Origin: Bdellovibrionales bacterium
Lineage (GTDB): Bacteria; Bdellovibrionota; UBA1018; CAIMNF01
Length of the DNA stretch: 10,753 bases
Direction of reading: 5' to 3'
NCBI GenBank assembly: GCA_947457605.1
Contig: CANGWP010000072.1
Location: 1-10,753 of the forward strand
Position numbers and translations under genes: made by a program
Notes under the pieces: model-generated
The model's input: only the letters and a program-made list of their open reading frames with translations
What the model was told of the DNA's origin: nothing
Databases searched by the model: none
Shown: piece after piece, positions 1-6,832 of the stretch
Numbering within the stretch: position 1 is the stretch's first letter
Layout: every line of letters starts with the position of its first letter

Positions 1-681
1 CAGGCGGAGCCATCCTTTCATTTTCAACCGGGTCAGTTTATCAGCATCGTGATTCCGGGCGCGGGTCCTGGGGGTCGGGATCTCAGGCGCGCTTATTCGA
101 TTGCCTCCGCGCCTGAACTGAGTCGCGATGGAAAGCCCGTCTTTGAGCTTTGTGTGAAGCTGGTCGAAGGCGGACCCGGAACCACTTATCTGAATTCATT
201 GAAAATCGGGGAATCCATGACCGGCATGGCGCCCTTCGGAGATTTCGTTTTCAAGGCAAAGCCCGGCCGTCATGCGCTTTTCATTTCAACGGGAACCGGC
301 CTTGCGCCGTTTCGCTCCATGGCGCTATCCAAGATTTTTGCGGAAAACAAGCCGCTCTCGACTCGAATTCTCTTTGGAGCCCGAAACGAGGGTGATTTGC
401 TCTACACCGAGGAGCTCCTCGCCGCTCTTGGATCCGGGAATCTCATTCAGGCACTTTCCCGTGCGCAGTCCAACTGGTGTGGTTTCAAGGGCAGGGTCAC
501 GGACTGGCTTCGTGAATATGCCGACAAGATTGATTGGGCAAATACCGAGTTCTATCTTTGTGGAAACGGGGCCATGATCGATGAGGCAAAGCTCATCCTG
601 GCGGGCAATGGGGTTGAAAAGACCTCAATCCATCAGGAAGTCTATTACAAACCAAAGCCGGGCGAGACACACGCGAATTGA
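1..681 (+). CDS. Ferredoxin/flavodoxin-NADP(+) reductase-type flavoprotein, 5' end outside window
   Basis: An FAD- and NAD(P)-binding oxidoreductase of the FNR superfamily, moving electrons between NAD(P)H and a small carrier or flavin; the partner cannot be told from sequence. The reading frame is open from base 1, so the start lies upstream, and 226 residues are visible. In visible numbering: PGQFISI (10-16) ends a beta-barrel strand; RAYSIAS (30-36) is the RxYS FAD-binding motif; GTGLAPFR (98-105) is the nucleotide-binding GTGxAPFR signature; LCGNGAMI (186-193) is the conserved CGN/CGxxxM segment of the NADP domain. The C-terminus (QEVYYKP near 213-219) is short and has no fused 2Fe-2S domain, so this is a stand-alone reductase unless a domain lies upstream. 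A GTG at 49 is in frame but cuts into the FAD domain and is not the start. Family certain, exact substrate unknown. Confidence 0.9.
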   Translation, partial: QAEPSFHFQPGQFISIVIPGAGPGGRDLRRAYSIASAPELSRDGKPVFELCVKLVEGGPGTTYLNSLKIGESMTGMAPFGDFVFKAKPGRHALFISTGTGLAPFRSMALSKIFAENKPLSTRILFGARNEGDLLYTEELLAALGSGNLIQALSRAQSNWCGFKGRVTDWLREYADKIDWANTEFYLCGNGAMIDEAKLILAGNGVEKTSIHQEVYYKPKPGETHAN

Positions 682-707
682 CAAGGCCCGCCCTTTATCG
701 ATAGGGT
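678..707 (+). promoter_or_regulatory. Probable sigma70-type promoter for tRNA-Ser
   Basis: A perfect -35 box TTGACA lies at 678-683, followed after 18 bp by TAGGGT at 702-707, which keeps the T, A and final T of the -10 consensus. The predicted transcription start, near 714, is about 16 bases before the mature tRNA 5' end. The -35 box overlaps the TGA stop codon (679-681) of the upstream reductase gene. The GC-rich stretch after the -10 would fit a stable-RNA promoter. Inference from consensus matching only. Confidence 0.5.
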
Positions 708-729
708 GGGACTTCACCTTACTCAATGC

Positions 730-819
730 GGAGAGATGGCAGAGTGGTCGATTGCACCGGTTTTGAAAACCGGCAGGCTCGCAAGGGTCTCGGGGGTTCA
801 AATCCCTCTCTCTCCGCCA
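730..819 (+). tRNA. tRNA-Ser(TGA), CCA encoded
   Basis: A complete 90-base class II tRNA. The acceptor stem pairs 730-736 (GGAGAGA) with 809-815 (TCTCTCC) without mismatch; G816 is the discriminator, as expected for serine, and CCA 817-819 is encoded. The anticodon stem CCGGT/ACCGG (757-761 with 769-773) encloses TTTGAAA, giving anticodon TGA at 764-766, which reads UCA and probably other UCN codons. The long variable arm (775-780 with 785-790, GCAA loop at 781-784) is typical of serine tRNAs. The T arm has stem 792-796/804-808 with one G-U pair and loop TTCAAAT (797-803). The CCA is followed at once by an inverted-repeat element. An apparent partial copy of this tRNA lies near 1044-1085. Confidence 0.97.
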
Positions 820-940
820 TTTCCATCCGAATTTTCCATTTTACATCGTCTCACTCGATTCGCGTCAGTCCGCCTTACCGCCAGTAAGGCTCCTTTGCTC
901 ATCTCGCTCGACTTCCTAAAATGGAAAATTGGGATGGAAA
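820..940. repeat. 121-bp element with 24-bp terminal inverted repeats, MITE-like
   Basis: The left arm 820-843 begins TTTCCATCCGAATTTTCC and is matched by the reverse complement of the right arm 917-940 at 23 of 24 positions (single mismatch at the C of TCCG). The 73 bases between the arms contain a perfect 7-bp hairpin, GCCTTAC (872-878) and GTAAGGC (884-890) with loop CGCCA. Similar words CTCACTCGATTC (850-861) and CTCGCTCGACTTC (904-916) flank it as direct repeats. The left arm starts at the base after the tRNA CCA. It could be a non-autonomous mobile element, a REP/BIME-like repeat, or a very stable tRNA terminator/processing structure. No obvious target-site duplication is seen and it carries no transposase. 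Confidence 0.6.
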
Positions 941-979
941 GGTGGGAGGGAGGAGAGTTTGGAGTACCGCTGGGGTTCA

Positions 980-1004
980 CAAAAATACCAGGAGGGTATT
1001 TTTG
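980..1004. terminator. Hairpin, candidate bidirectional terminator (10-bp stem, AGGAG loop)
   Basis: CAAAAATACC at 980-989 is the exact reverse complement of GGTATTTTTG at 995-1004, with loop AGGAG at 990-994. The A-tract/T-tract arrangement gives U-rich 3' sides on both strands, which suits a bidirectional terminator between the tRNA unit and the converging gene ending at 1127. Against this, the stem has few G-C pairs and the T-tract is inside the stem. The loop plus the next G spells AGGAGG, a perfect ribosome-binding core, with a TTG at 1002, but the frame from there (to a TAA at 1149-1151) overlaps the end of the giant gene and looks like chance. Confidence 0.35.
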
Positions 1005-1043
1005 CACAACGCGAGCGAAAGCGAGTGTTGCACGAAGTGCGAA

Positions 1044-1085
1044 GGCGAGGATGGCCTGAGTGAAATCCCTCTCTTATCGCTCCGC
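1044..1085 (+). pseudogene. Eroded partial copy of tRNA-Ser (5' acceptor/D-arm joined to T-arm/3' end)
   Basis: The word AAATCCCTCTCT occurs both in the T arm/acceptor of the real tRNA (800-811) and here (1063-1074). In the tRNA it continues CTCCGC; here the same CTCCGC follows after five extra bases, TATCG (1075-1079), so removing those five gives an 18-base identity with 800-817. Directly before it, GAGGATGGCCTGAGTG (1047-1062) resembles the tRNA 5' side GAGATGGCAGAGTG (about 733-746). The whole anticodon and variable-arm part is missing, so it cannot be a working tRNA. This fits a degraded duplicate or an integration scar. The CT-rich composition makes some similarity cheap, hence moderate confidence. 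Confidence 0.4.
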
Positions 1086-1126
1086 GAGGTTGTGTGGTGG
1101 GTAAGCCCCACGGACCATTTGCCGGA

Positions 1127-4100
1127 TCAGTTAACTCCCAGCACTGAATAAACCGGAGTAGTGGCAGGAGCGGTGTTCACGACAGCAGTGCTTCCGTTTC
1201 CTAGGGCGTTCACCTGGGACTGCCCAAAGCATCTGACTTTGTTCTTGTTTGTGACCACGCAGGTGTGGCTTTCGCCTGCCGCAATGTCGAGGATGGTTTC
1301 TCCAACGAATGCGTTCGCGGCCACCGATGTGCTCGTCACCGCTGCACTCGTCGAACTCGAAACAGATGGTTTCGGAGTCAAATCAGTTCCCAAGCCGAGT
1401 TGCCCCTTGCTTCCGGCGCCCCAACATTGAACGGAGCCTCCCGAAAGAAGTACGCAAATGTGTTGGCCACCCATGACCAATTTTTGCGAACTTCCAGCAA
1501 GACCCATGAAACCGATGGATGAAATTTCGCTCGAGTTCCGCCCGACGAAATTCGCCAACTCTGCAGCGGTGGAATTGCAGGCTGCAACAGTGGCGTTCTG
1601 AGTTGGTACCGGTCTTTTGAAACAAGTTCCAAGAAGAGCCCCGAATCCAGGGGTCGGATTCTGAGAATCGGAGATGGTCTTCTCGCTTGGGGAGGTTTTT
1701 CCAAGGCACTTCACTAGTCCAGAGGTTGTCTGGTAACAAACCGAGGGAGTACTCAAGGAGGTGGTCACCAAGCTCGCGCCAGAGGTGGCAATTGGCTGAA
1801 GCTCGCTCATGGTTCCGTCAAGAATTCCATTCGTGGAGGTCGCCACGCTCACCTTGCCGTAGAAGTCTTTTGCATTCCCGAGTTGGTAGGCGTAGTTGTT
1901 CCCCCAGCAGTAAATGGCTCCCGAGGAGAACTTTGCGCAGGAGTGACTGGCTCCGACGGCAATTTGCTCCGGAGTTCCAGCAGCGCCAAACGCCGAGGAG
2001 TCCACCAGGAAGGTCTGACCCATTTCAGCGGCCCCATCCCCACGATTGTCCGGAGAGCCTGTTCCAAGTTGCCCGTTGCTACCGTCGCCCCAGCACTTGA
2101 TTTTTCCGTTGCTCAGAATTGCGCAGGAGTGTGCGCCGCCCGAAGCTACGTCGAGTGCGAAAATGCCATCGCCAAAGTCTACGCCTTGGGCGTAAAGATC
2201 AGACCCTGTTCCGAGAAGTGCAGGAATGAAGCGAGAGTTGGTATTCCCGTATCCTAGCTGGCCTTTGTCGTTTCGGCCCCAGCACGAAACGACCCCTGTC
2301 CTGCTGATGGGCGCTGGATAGTCCACAAGTGCGCAGATGTGGTCTTTTCCAATCGCAAGTTTCGACACCTTTGCGGAAGAACCAAGGCTGATTGTCGCAA
2401 TGCTATTTACGTTTTGGGTTCCAAGCGCAGGCATGACTGCTGCACCGGAAGCCCCTAGTCCGAGTTTTCCCACAATGTCTCCGCCCGTGGCATTTTGAGC
2501 GATTACGTTATCGCCCCAGCAGCGAGCCTTTTGCAGCTCATCTAAAATGCAGGTGTTTTGATAATTGGCAAAGATCTTGATTTGCGCCATCACCCTGCCC
2601 GACAAAGAAATGCTGGGAATGGTGTAGGCTGCCTGGTTTGCCACGAACTGATTCCCTTTTCCGTCCTTATACGAGATGGCAAGTGAGCCGGAGTATTGCG
2701 CAATGGTAGAGCTTTGGAACCGGACTCTTAGGTTACAGGTCGCATTTTGTACGAGAGTTGTGGAGCTCACGCAATCACCGGTGGCACCGCTTACAATCGA
2801 AAAGGGACTCGCTACTCCGGTGAAAGTGAGGTCCTCGATGTCAATTCCCTGAGTGCTAGAGGTATTTTTTACCACCAAAGTCAGGGTTTGATCGGCTTGG
2901 CTTACCGACGGTGTGAACGAAACCGCAGTTGCAGCTAAGTTGTTCAAGGTCACCGACAAAGTAGGAGCGACATTTTGGGAAGATCCCCTCACGGCACCTT
3001 GGTAATTAGCGGCGACCTGGCCCGGGGTGTTCGCTCCAATTGCGTTCCCGTAGTCATCGATCGCGCTGATCGTGATTGCTTGAGTTGCATTGCTTTCGAC
3101 AACGGAAGGATTGTATTTCACATAGAAGAAGCAAGAACTGTTCGGAGCGAGCTTAGCAGAGGCTGAAATGCTACTGCACTTCGTGGATCCGCTCGGAATC
3201 ATGGAATCATCCAGTTGAAAGCTTTGATTTGCGGGAGCTGTGAACGCGGGAGAGATGGATGTGGCAGGACCAACGGTTGCGCCGCTTGCGTTGGTTACTC
3301 TAAAAAACACCCCCTGAAGCGCGTCCGGAGTGGTTTTGTTTAAAACCACGTTCTGCGGAAAGACATAGGGTGCCGTAGCACTGCTTGCGGCAAAAGTCCC
3401 GCTGAGGCTCGCACTGCTCGTAAGGGTGAGAGATGGATACTTCTTCCGGGCAATGCCCCTCAGTCTGAATGTAGTGGTTCCAATGCTATCTTGGCCACTA
3501 TTCAATGCGTTTGTGTATTTTACCCTTACCCAGAAGCTATACTCCGTATCCCAGGCAGCTGGGGTGAAGCTTGCGGTGAGATCACAATTCGACGTAGTTG
3601 TGGTTCCGTTGAGAGTCAAATTGGCACATTGGTTCGAGAGCCCAAGCGGGGATGCCGGCTGATTGGCCGTCCATCCGGTAGTGGGAGCCGTAGACGCAGT
3701 GCTCGGATTGTATTCATAAGTGAGGGCCGAGGCTGAATTTCCCTGAAGAGTCAGACGAATTTGTCCAGTCTGAGTCGATAGGTCATTTGGAGTGCCGTCA
3801 AAGGCGAAGGTGTTTGAGTTAAAACTCGGAGGGGCGGTCGAGGGGTCGGCGGTAATGAGGGTATTCTTGCTGGACTTGACTCCAGCAATTGTATAATACG
3901 CGACAGCATTTTTTGGAAGAGTCGCGCTTCCTACGCGTTTCGTATCGTACAGAATCTTGAGTCGCGCGCTATAAGTACCATCTGCCAAACCCGAGGGGTT
4001 GAATTTAATGATTCGAGTACAGGATGAGCCTCCTGCAAGATCCCCATTTGCACAGGTACCACTATCGAAGGAGAATGGACTCTGCGCCGGAGTGATATCA

Positions 4101-6553
4101 TCGTCGACTCCTACAATCCTCATGCTCGGTTCACCGCTGAGAGGGTCACTGGCGGTGGTGGGAGGAGTGGTGGCAGTGGAGATTCTCAAGGGGAAGTAGC
4201 CGGATAGACTGGCGGTTGGTTGTCGGTTGAAGATCGTGAAAGTTTGCGTTCTTCCATTCGGGGTCACGGTTGGATTTGTTTCTGCAAAAGCGAAGGGAGT
4301 TGGCGTAGCGACGGCGCTACCCACTGCTGACCCAAATGCCAAAATCGAAGCATTTTCCGGGGTCATTTTTGCGGTATAGGCGATGTTCGTCTTGGTAGTG
4401 CAAGAGGTGGTTCCATCTGCACAGTACGAAACCCGAAAAGGCACCGATACCTCAGTCCCTGCGGGAAACGTGGTTCCATTTGAGTTTGTCGTAGTTGAAC
4501 TCAATCCGAGATAAAAACTGCAGCCGGGATTCGCATTGGTGGATGTGGGAGAAATGCTCAAGCCAGAGGCACAAGTTCCGTCGGAGCCTGGAAAAAGTGG
4601 AGCAGCGACTGTGCCCTTCATCTTGAATGGAGTCAAAGAATTCGAAAGAACGGTACCACTCACGAAGTTCCCCTCGATGAGGCCAAGGGTGGTTCCACCA
4701 CTGAATCCGGCAAAACCTCTTCCAAGATCTGAGGGACTGGCCCCACTGACCACTGGAGAATTCGGATCGGATCCGATTAGAACTCTACCAAAATTGATGT
4801 CGCTGGTAGCAGGATTCGTTGTGCACGGTGGATTCGCGCAACCGGTGATTTGAACAATGCCTGAGCCTGTTGCGGTCAAAACATTCGAATTCACCACTAT
4901 GAAATTGTTAATATCAACTGCTTCTCCGCTCAGCGGAAGGCGTCCGTTCCTGTATCGAATGGTAAATGTGGAGCTAGCATCCGCAGTCGAGTCCGGAGTG
5001 AAGGTAAGGTTCAATGCCGTTGGAACACCTGAAAGGGGGGACAAGCTTCCGGCAATTCTGGGAGAGTTCCCCGTGCCCGAAACCAAAGTGATGTTGGTGG
5101 GGGTTGCGCAAGCCTCTCCGACCGGATAGCCACCACAATTCCTGATCACGGGAGAGGGGCTTGAAACATTTGATGAGTTCAAAGCTTTCGGTCCAAAATT
5201 GTAGCTTGCTGGCGCAGTGTGATTGTCCCCAAACTGAAGGCGTGCGGGGTGGATTCCCCTTCCTGCGATCGTAATTGCACTCGTGATACTGGGGACCAAA
5301 TTTATCGCAGGCTGAAAATTCGTGCGACTAAATACAATTTTAAATCCAGACAGATTGAGATCAGGGCTTGTAACCCCCAAGATTGGCGTGGTCAGTTCGC
5401 CGTACGCAGTCGGATTGAATTTTAGTCGGTACGTGCAAGAGGGGGAGTTGGGAAAGCTTCCGCTGGCTTGCGTGGGACAGGTGGAGCCAGAGAGGACTTG
5501 AAGCCAAGTCGGAATCACCAGCTGGGTCAGGATCAGGGTTCCTGAATTTCCGGTTACTCCAACGTTCAGGTTCATCACGTTCTGCCCCTCAACCGCGGGT
5601 GGTGCCTGATTGTCGGAAGTGTAAATGGTATCTGTAAACCTTACCGCAGCATTGATCGTGAGAAGTCTTGGAGTTTCATTTGTGATTGGAGCTCCTCCGA
5701 CCGCAGAGACTGTGAGTTCCCGATTTACCACGGAGGAACCATTGTTGAAGCCAAGGACCAGTTTCCCATCAAAGGTTCTCTGAGCATTCGGGTTGAATGT
5801 GATCTTTACATAGCAATCATCGGTAATCTGGTTTTGGCCAAGACAGGAGTTGTTGGGAGCGGCAGATACTTGAAATCGAGCGGCGTCAGAACCGCCCATT
5901 TGAAAACTGACCGCAGACGCCGCAGATAGACCCGAGTTTGGACCGAACTTGTTATAGTTGGTCCAAACCTTCACAAGCATGTCACATGAACCGTGTTGCG
6001 GGCAGGATGTCGAAAAGTCTGAATCGTTGATAAAGGTGGTATTATCCGCGGCGCTCTGGTTCTGAAATTTCAAGACAGCCTCCGAGCGACCTAAGGCGCC
6101 GATGAGGGGAAACTCCATCACTTTCAGCTCGCCGTCCGGTTTTGTATAAACTGCTTGAACATAACCATCGATCGCGCCGGCCTTCTTCGGCTCGAATCTC
6201 ACTTGAAACGGACAGGCCTCTGTCAGACCTTTTTTTATCAGGGAGCAGTTGTTGGTCAAATTGACTTGAGCTTCGATTCCGGCGGGGAGGAGCTTCACGG
6301 ATTCCAGGCTCAAATCATCTTGACCGTTATTCGTGAAGGAAAGATTCACAACCATCTGTTCGCCGAGTGTAAGCCGATCGAGGGGAACTTGATTTAACAA
6401 GGTGAGTTCAGAGGGGTTTTGATTTGGAGCGGGGGCAGTCCGAATTTCGAGTGCGCCCTTGACAAAGAGACCAAAGAGTTGGCTGGAACACCCCTGAGAC
6501 CCCAAAATCGTGATCGCAACCGCAGTTCGTTCCAAAATTTTACAAAAGCTCAT
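1127..6553 (-). CDS. Giant exported 'choice-of-anchor' repeat protein with C-terminal seven-blade RCC1 propeller
   Basis: Probable surface protein of about 1808 residues; biological role unknown. The start is taken as the ATG at 6553: it has GGGGGAG five bases upstream and gives the signal MSFCKILERTAVAITILGSQGC. The more upstream in-frame TTG (6631) lies inside the likely promoter. Cys22 in GSQGC could be a relaxed lipobox; plain Sec cleavage is possible. Residues about 40-1320 hold at least nine immunoglobulin-like repeats of the choice-of-anchor D/ASPM-SPD2-Hydin kind, each ending in a pattern like C-x(n)-C-x3-5-F-x-P followed by G and a beta strand (for example FEPKKAGAIDG, FNPSGLADGTY). 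Residues about 1322-1808 hold seven RCC1 blades with CWGxxxxGQLG-type motifs. Such proteins are usually secreted or outer-surface binding or adhesion proteins. It is alone on this strand and divergent from the prepilin-like gene. Family assignment is firm; function and anchoring are inferred. Confidence 0.88.
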   Translation of the reverse strand: MSFCKILERTAVAITILGSQGCSSQLFGLFVKGALEIRTAPAPNQNPSELTLLNQVPLDRLTLGEQMVVNLSFTNNGQDDLSLESVKLLPAGIEAQVNLTNNCSLIKKGLTEACPFQVRFEPKKAGAIDGYVQAVYTKPDGELKVMEFPLIGALGRSEAVLKFQNQSAADNTTFINDSDFSTSCPQHGSCDMLVKVWTNYNKFGPNSGLSAASAVSFQMGGSDAARFQVSAAPNNSCLGQNQITDDCYVKITFNPNAQRTFDGKLVLGFNNGSSVVNRELTVSAVGGAPITNETPRLLTINAAVRFTDTIYTSDNQAPPAVEGQNVMNLNVGVTGNSGTLILTQLVIPTWLQVLSGSTCPTQASGSFPNSPSCTYRLKFNPTAYGELTTPILGVTSPDLNLSGFKIVFSRTNFQPAINLVPSITSAITIAGRGIHPARLQFGDNHTAPASYNFGPKALNSSNVSSPSPVIRNCGGYPVGEACATPTNITLVSGTGNSPRIAGSLSPLSGVPTALNLTFTPDSTADASSTFTIRYRNGRLPLSGEAVDINNFIVVNSNVLTATGSGIVQITGCANPPCTTNPATSDINFGRVLIGSDPNSPVVSGASPSDLGRGFAGFSGGTTLGLIEGNFVSGTVLSNSLTPFKMKGTVAAPLFPGSDGTCASGLSISPTSTNANPGCSFYLGLSSTTTNSNGTTFPAGTEVSVPFRVSYCADGTTSCTTKTNIAYTAKMTPENASILAFGSAVGSAVATPTPFAFAETNPTVTPNGRTQTFTIFNRQPTASLSGYFPLRISTATTPPTTASDPLSGEPSMRIVGVDDDITPAQSPFSFDSGTCANGDLAGGSSCTRIIKFNPSGLADGTYSARLKILYDTKRVGSATLPKNAVAYYTIAGVKSSKNTLITADPSTAPPSFNSNTFAFDGTPNDLSTQTGQIRLTLQGNSASALTYEYNPSTASTAPTTGWTANQPASPLGLSNQCANLTLNGTTTTSNCDLTASFTPAAWDTEYSFWVRVKYTNALNSGQDSIGTTTFRLRGIARKKYPSLTLTSSASLSGTFAASSATAPYVFPQNVVLNKTTPDALQGVFFRVTNASGATVGPATSISPAFTAPANQSFQLDDSMIPSGSTKCSSISASAKLAPNSSCFFYVKYNPSVVESNATQAITISAIDDYGNAIGANTPGQVAANYQGAVRGSSQNVAPTLSVTLNNLAATAVSFTPSVSQADQTLTLVVKNTSSTQGIDIEDLTFTGVASPFSIVSGATGDCVSSTTLVQNATCNLRVRFQSSTIAQYSGSLAISYKDGKGNQFVANQAAYTIPSISLSGRVMAQIKIFANYQNTCILDELQKARCWGDNVIAQNATGGDIVGKLGLGASGAAVMPALGTQNVNSIATISLGSSAKVSKLAIGKDHICALVDYPAPISRTGVVSCWGRNDKGQLGYGNTNSRFIPALLGTGSDLYAQGVDFGDGIFALDVASGGAHSCAILSNGKIKCWGDGSNGQLGTGSPDNRGDGAAEMGQTFLVDSSAFGAAGTPEQIAVGASHSCAKFSSGAIYCWGNNYAYQLGNAKDFYGKVSVATSTNGILDGTMSELQPIATSGASLVTTSLSTPSVCYQTTSGLVKCLGKTSPSEKTISDSQNPTPGFGALLGTCFKRPVPTQNATVAACNSTAAELANFVGRNSSEISSIGFMGLAGSSQKLVMGGQHICVLLSGGSVQCWGAGSKGQLGLGTDLTPKPSVSSSTSAAVTSTSVAANAFVGETILDIAAGESHTCVVTNKNKVRCFGQSQVNALGNGSTAVVNTAPATTPVYSVLGVN
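1130..2590 (-). repeat. Seven RCC1 blades at the C-terminus of the giant protein
   Basis: Seven copies of a Cys-x-Cys-W-G-type strand pair are visible, with blade cores near 2516, 2280, 2092, 1905, 1711, 1421 and 1228. Spacings of about 62-65 residues are broken by one longer first blade (about 79) and one 97-residue step between blades five and six. Six blades have exactly C-x9-C (for example CAILSNGKIKC, CYQTTSGLVKC, CVVTNKNKVRC); blade two has C-x16-C. Seven is the number of blades that closes the RCC1/BLIP-II propeller. Blade five (CLGKTS) and blade seven (CFGQSQ) are degenerate at the Trp. The cysteine pair sits on neighbouring strands and could form a disulfide in each blade, which would fit an exported protein. 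Confidence 0.8.
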
Positions 6554-6558
6554 TTCCG

Positions 6559-6565
6559 CTCCCCC
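6559..6565 (-). promoter_or_regulatory. Shine-Dalgarno site that fixes the start of the giant gene
   Basis: On the minus strand GGGGGAG is followed by CGGAA and then ATG (6553-6551), a strong ribosome-binding site at five-base spacing. The alternative TTG start 78 bases further upstream has only an A/T-rich leader without a purine core, so the ATG is preferred. Confidence 0.65.
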
Positions 6566-6613
6566 AAAAAGCCTCAGCGCTTTAGCAGCCGCAAAGGCAC
6601 ACACGTTTCTAAG

Positions 6614-6641
6614 TTTATCGGTTGTTGACAAAAATAATCAA
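6614..6641 (-). promoter_or_regulatory. Candidate sigma70 promoter for the giant RCC1 gene
   Basis: Reading the minus strand, TTGATT (6641-6636) is followed after 16 bases by GATAAA (6619-6614), a 4/6 match to each hexamer or better. The start of transcription would be near 6607, leaving a leader of about 54 bases to the ATG at 6553. The position excludes use of the TTG at 6631 as start codon on this transcript. Consensus matching only. Confidence 0.4.
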
Positions 6642-6784
6642 GTTTTTTTACTTGGATACCCTTATGTTTTGAAGCTGAAGATTGTCAGACTCGCGGTGGC
6701 ATTTAATAAAATCCAATGATTTCAGTAACATAAGATAAATTTCTCCCACGTGGTCTGACAAGGTGCGGCGTTACACGGTAGGGC

Positions 6785-6813
6785 TTGTGATTCCGACAGA
6801 ACTGATACACAAT
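6785..6813 (+). promoter_or_regulatory. Candidate promoter for the prepilin-like operon
   Basis: TTGTGA (6785-6790), a 17-base spacer and CACAAT (6808-6813) give a moderate sigma70-type match whose transcript would begin near 6820, just before GGGGG (6822-6826) and the GTG start at 6833. The leader would be very short. A TTGTCA at 6682-6687 with an AT-rich box near 6702-6709 is an alternative. The rest of the 279-base divergent spacer shows no strong dyad or operator. Confidence 0.3.
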
Positions 6814-6832
6814 AAGACGAAGGGGGTAAGGT

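Larger units (their letters stand above)
820..1126. other. Structured intergenic region between tRNA-Ser and the giant RCC1 gene
   Basis: This 307-base stretch has no convincing protein gene. In order it holds a 121-bp element bounded by long inverted repeats (820-940), a purine-rich segment (941-960), a hairpin with AGGAGG in its loop (980-1004), a segment of iterated GCGAG/GCGAA words (1011-1050), a tRNA-Ser-like remnant (about 1044-1085), and a small GTGGG/CCCAC hairpin (1097-1101 with 1107-1111) near the 3' end of the converging gene. Open frames crossing it are low in codon logic and run through the tRNA or the repeats. The region lies between converging units, so it must also contain their terminators. 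Confidence 0.7.

Noticed and set aside
687..710. Hairpin CCCGCCCT/AGGGTGGG (8 pairs with one G-U) after the reductase stop, as a rho-independent terminator
   Set aside because: No U-tract follows (ACTTCACC), and the same bases form the spacer and -10 of the better supported tRNA promoter.
798..1007. Minus-strand 69-residue frame and the overlapping plus-strand frame at 921-1151
   Set aside because: Both follow the inverted repeats and purine-rich sequence, have no convincing start context except the chance AGGAGG in a hairpin loop, and one overlaps the giant gene's 3' end.
706..1059. Open frame on the plus strand starting MGLHLTQCGEMAEWS
   Set aside because: It runs through the whole tRNA-Ser and the inverted-repeat element; the opening residues are a translation of tRNA sequence.
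4536..5129. Two consecutive plus-strand frames (105 and 90 residues) antisense to the giant gene
   Set aside because: They mirror the codon structure of the real minus-strand gene, with no ribosome-binding site, signal or domain of their own.
1127..6553. Possible frameshift or fusion of two genes between the Ig-repeat and RCC1 parts
   Set aside because: The frame is continuous with no internal stop, and Ig-like/anchor repeats joined to RCC1 blades are a natural architecture for exported bacterial proteins.
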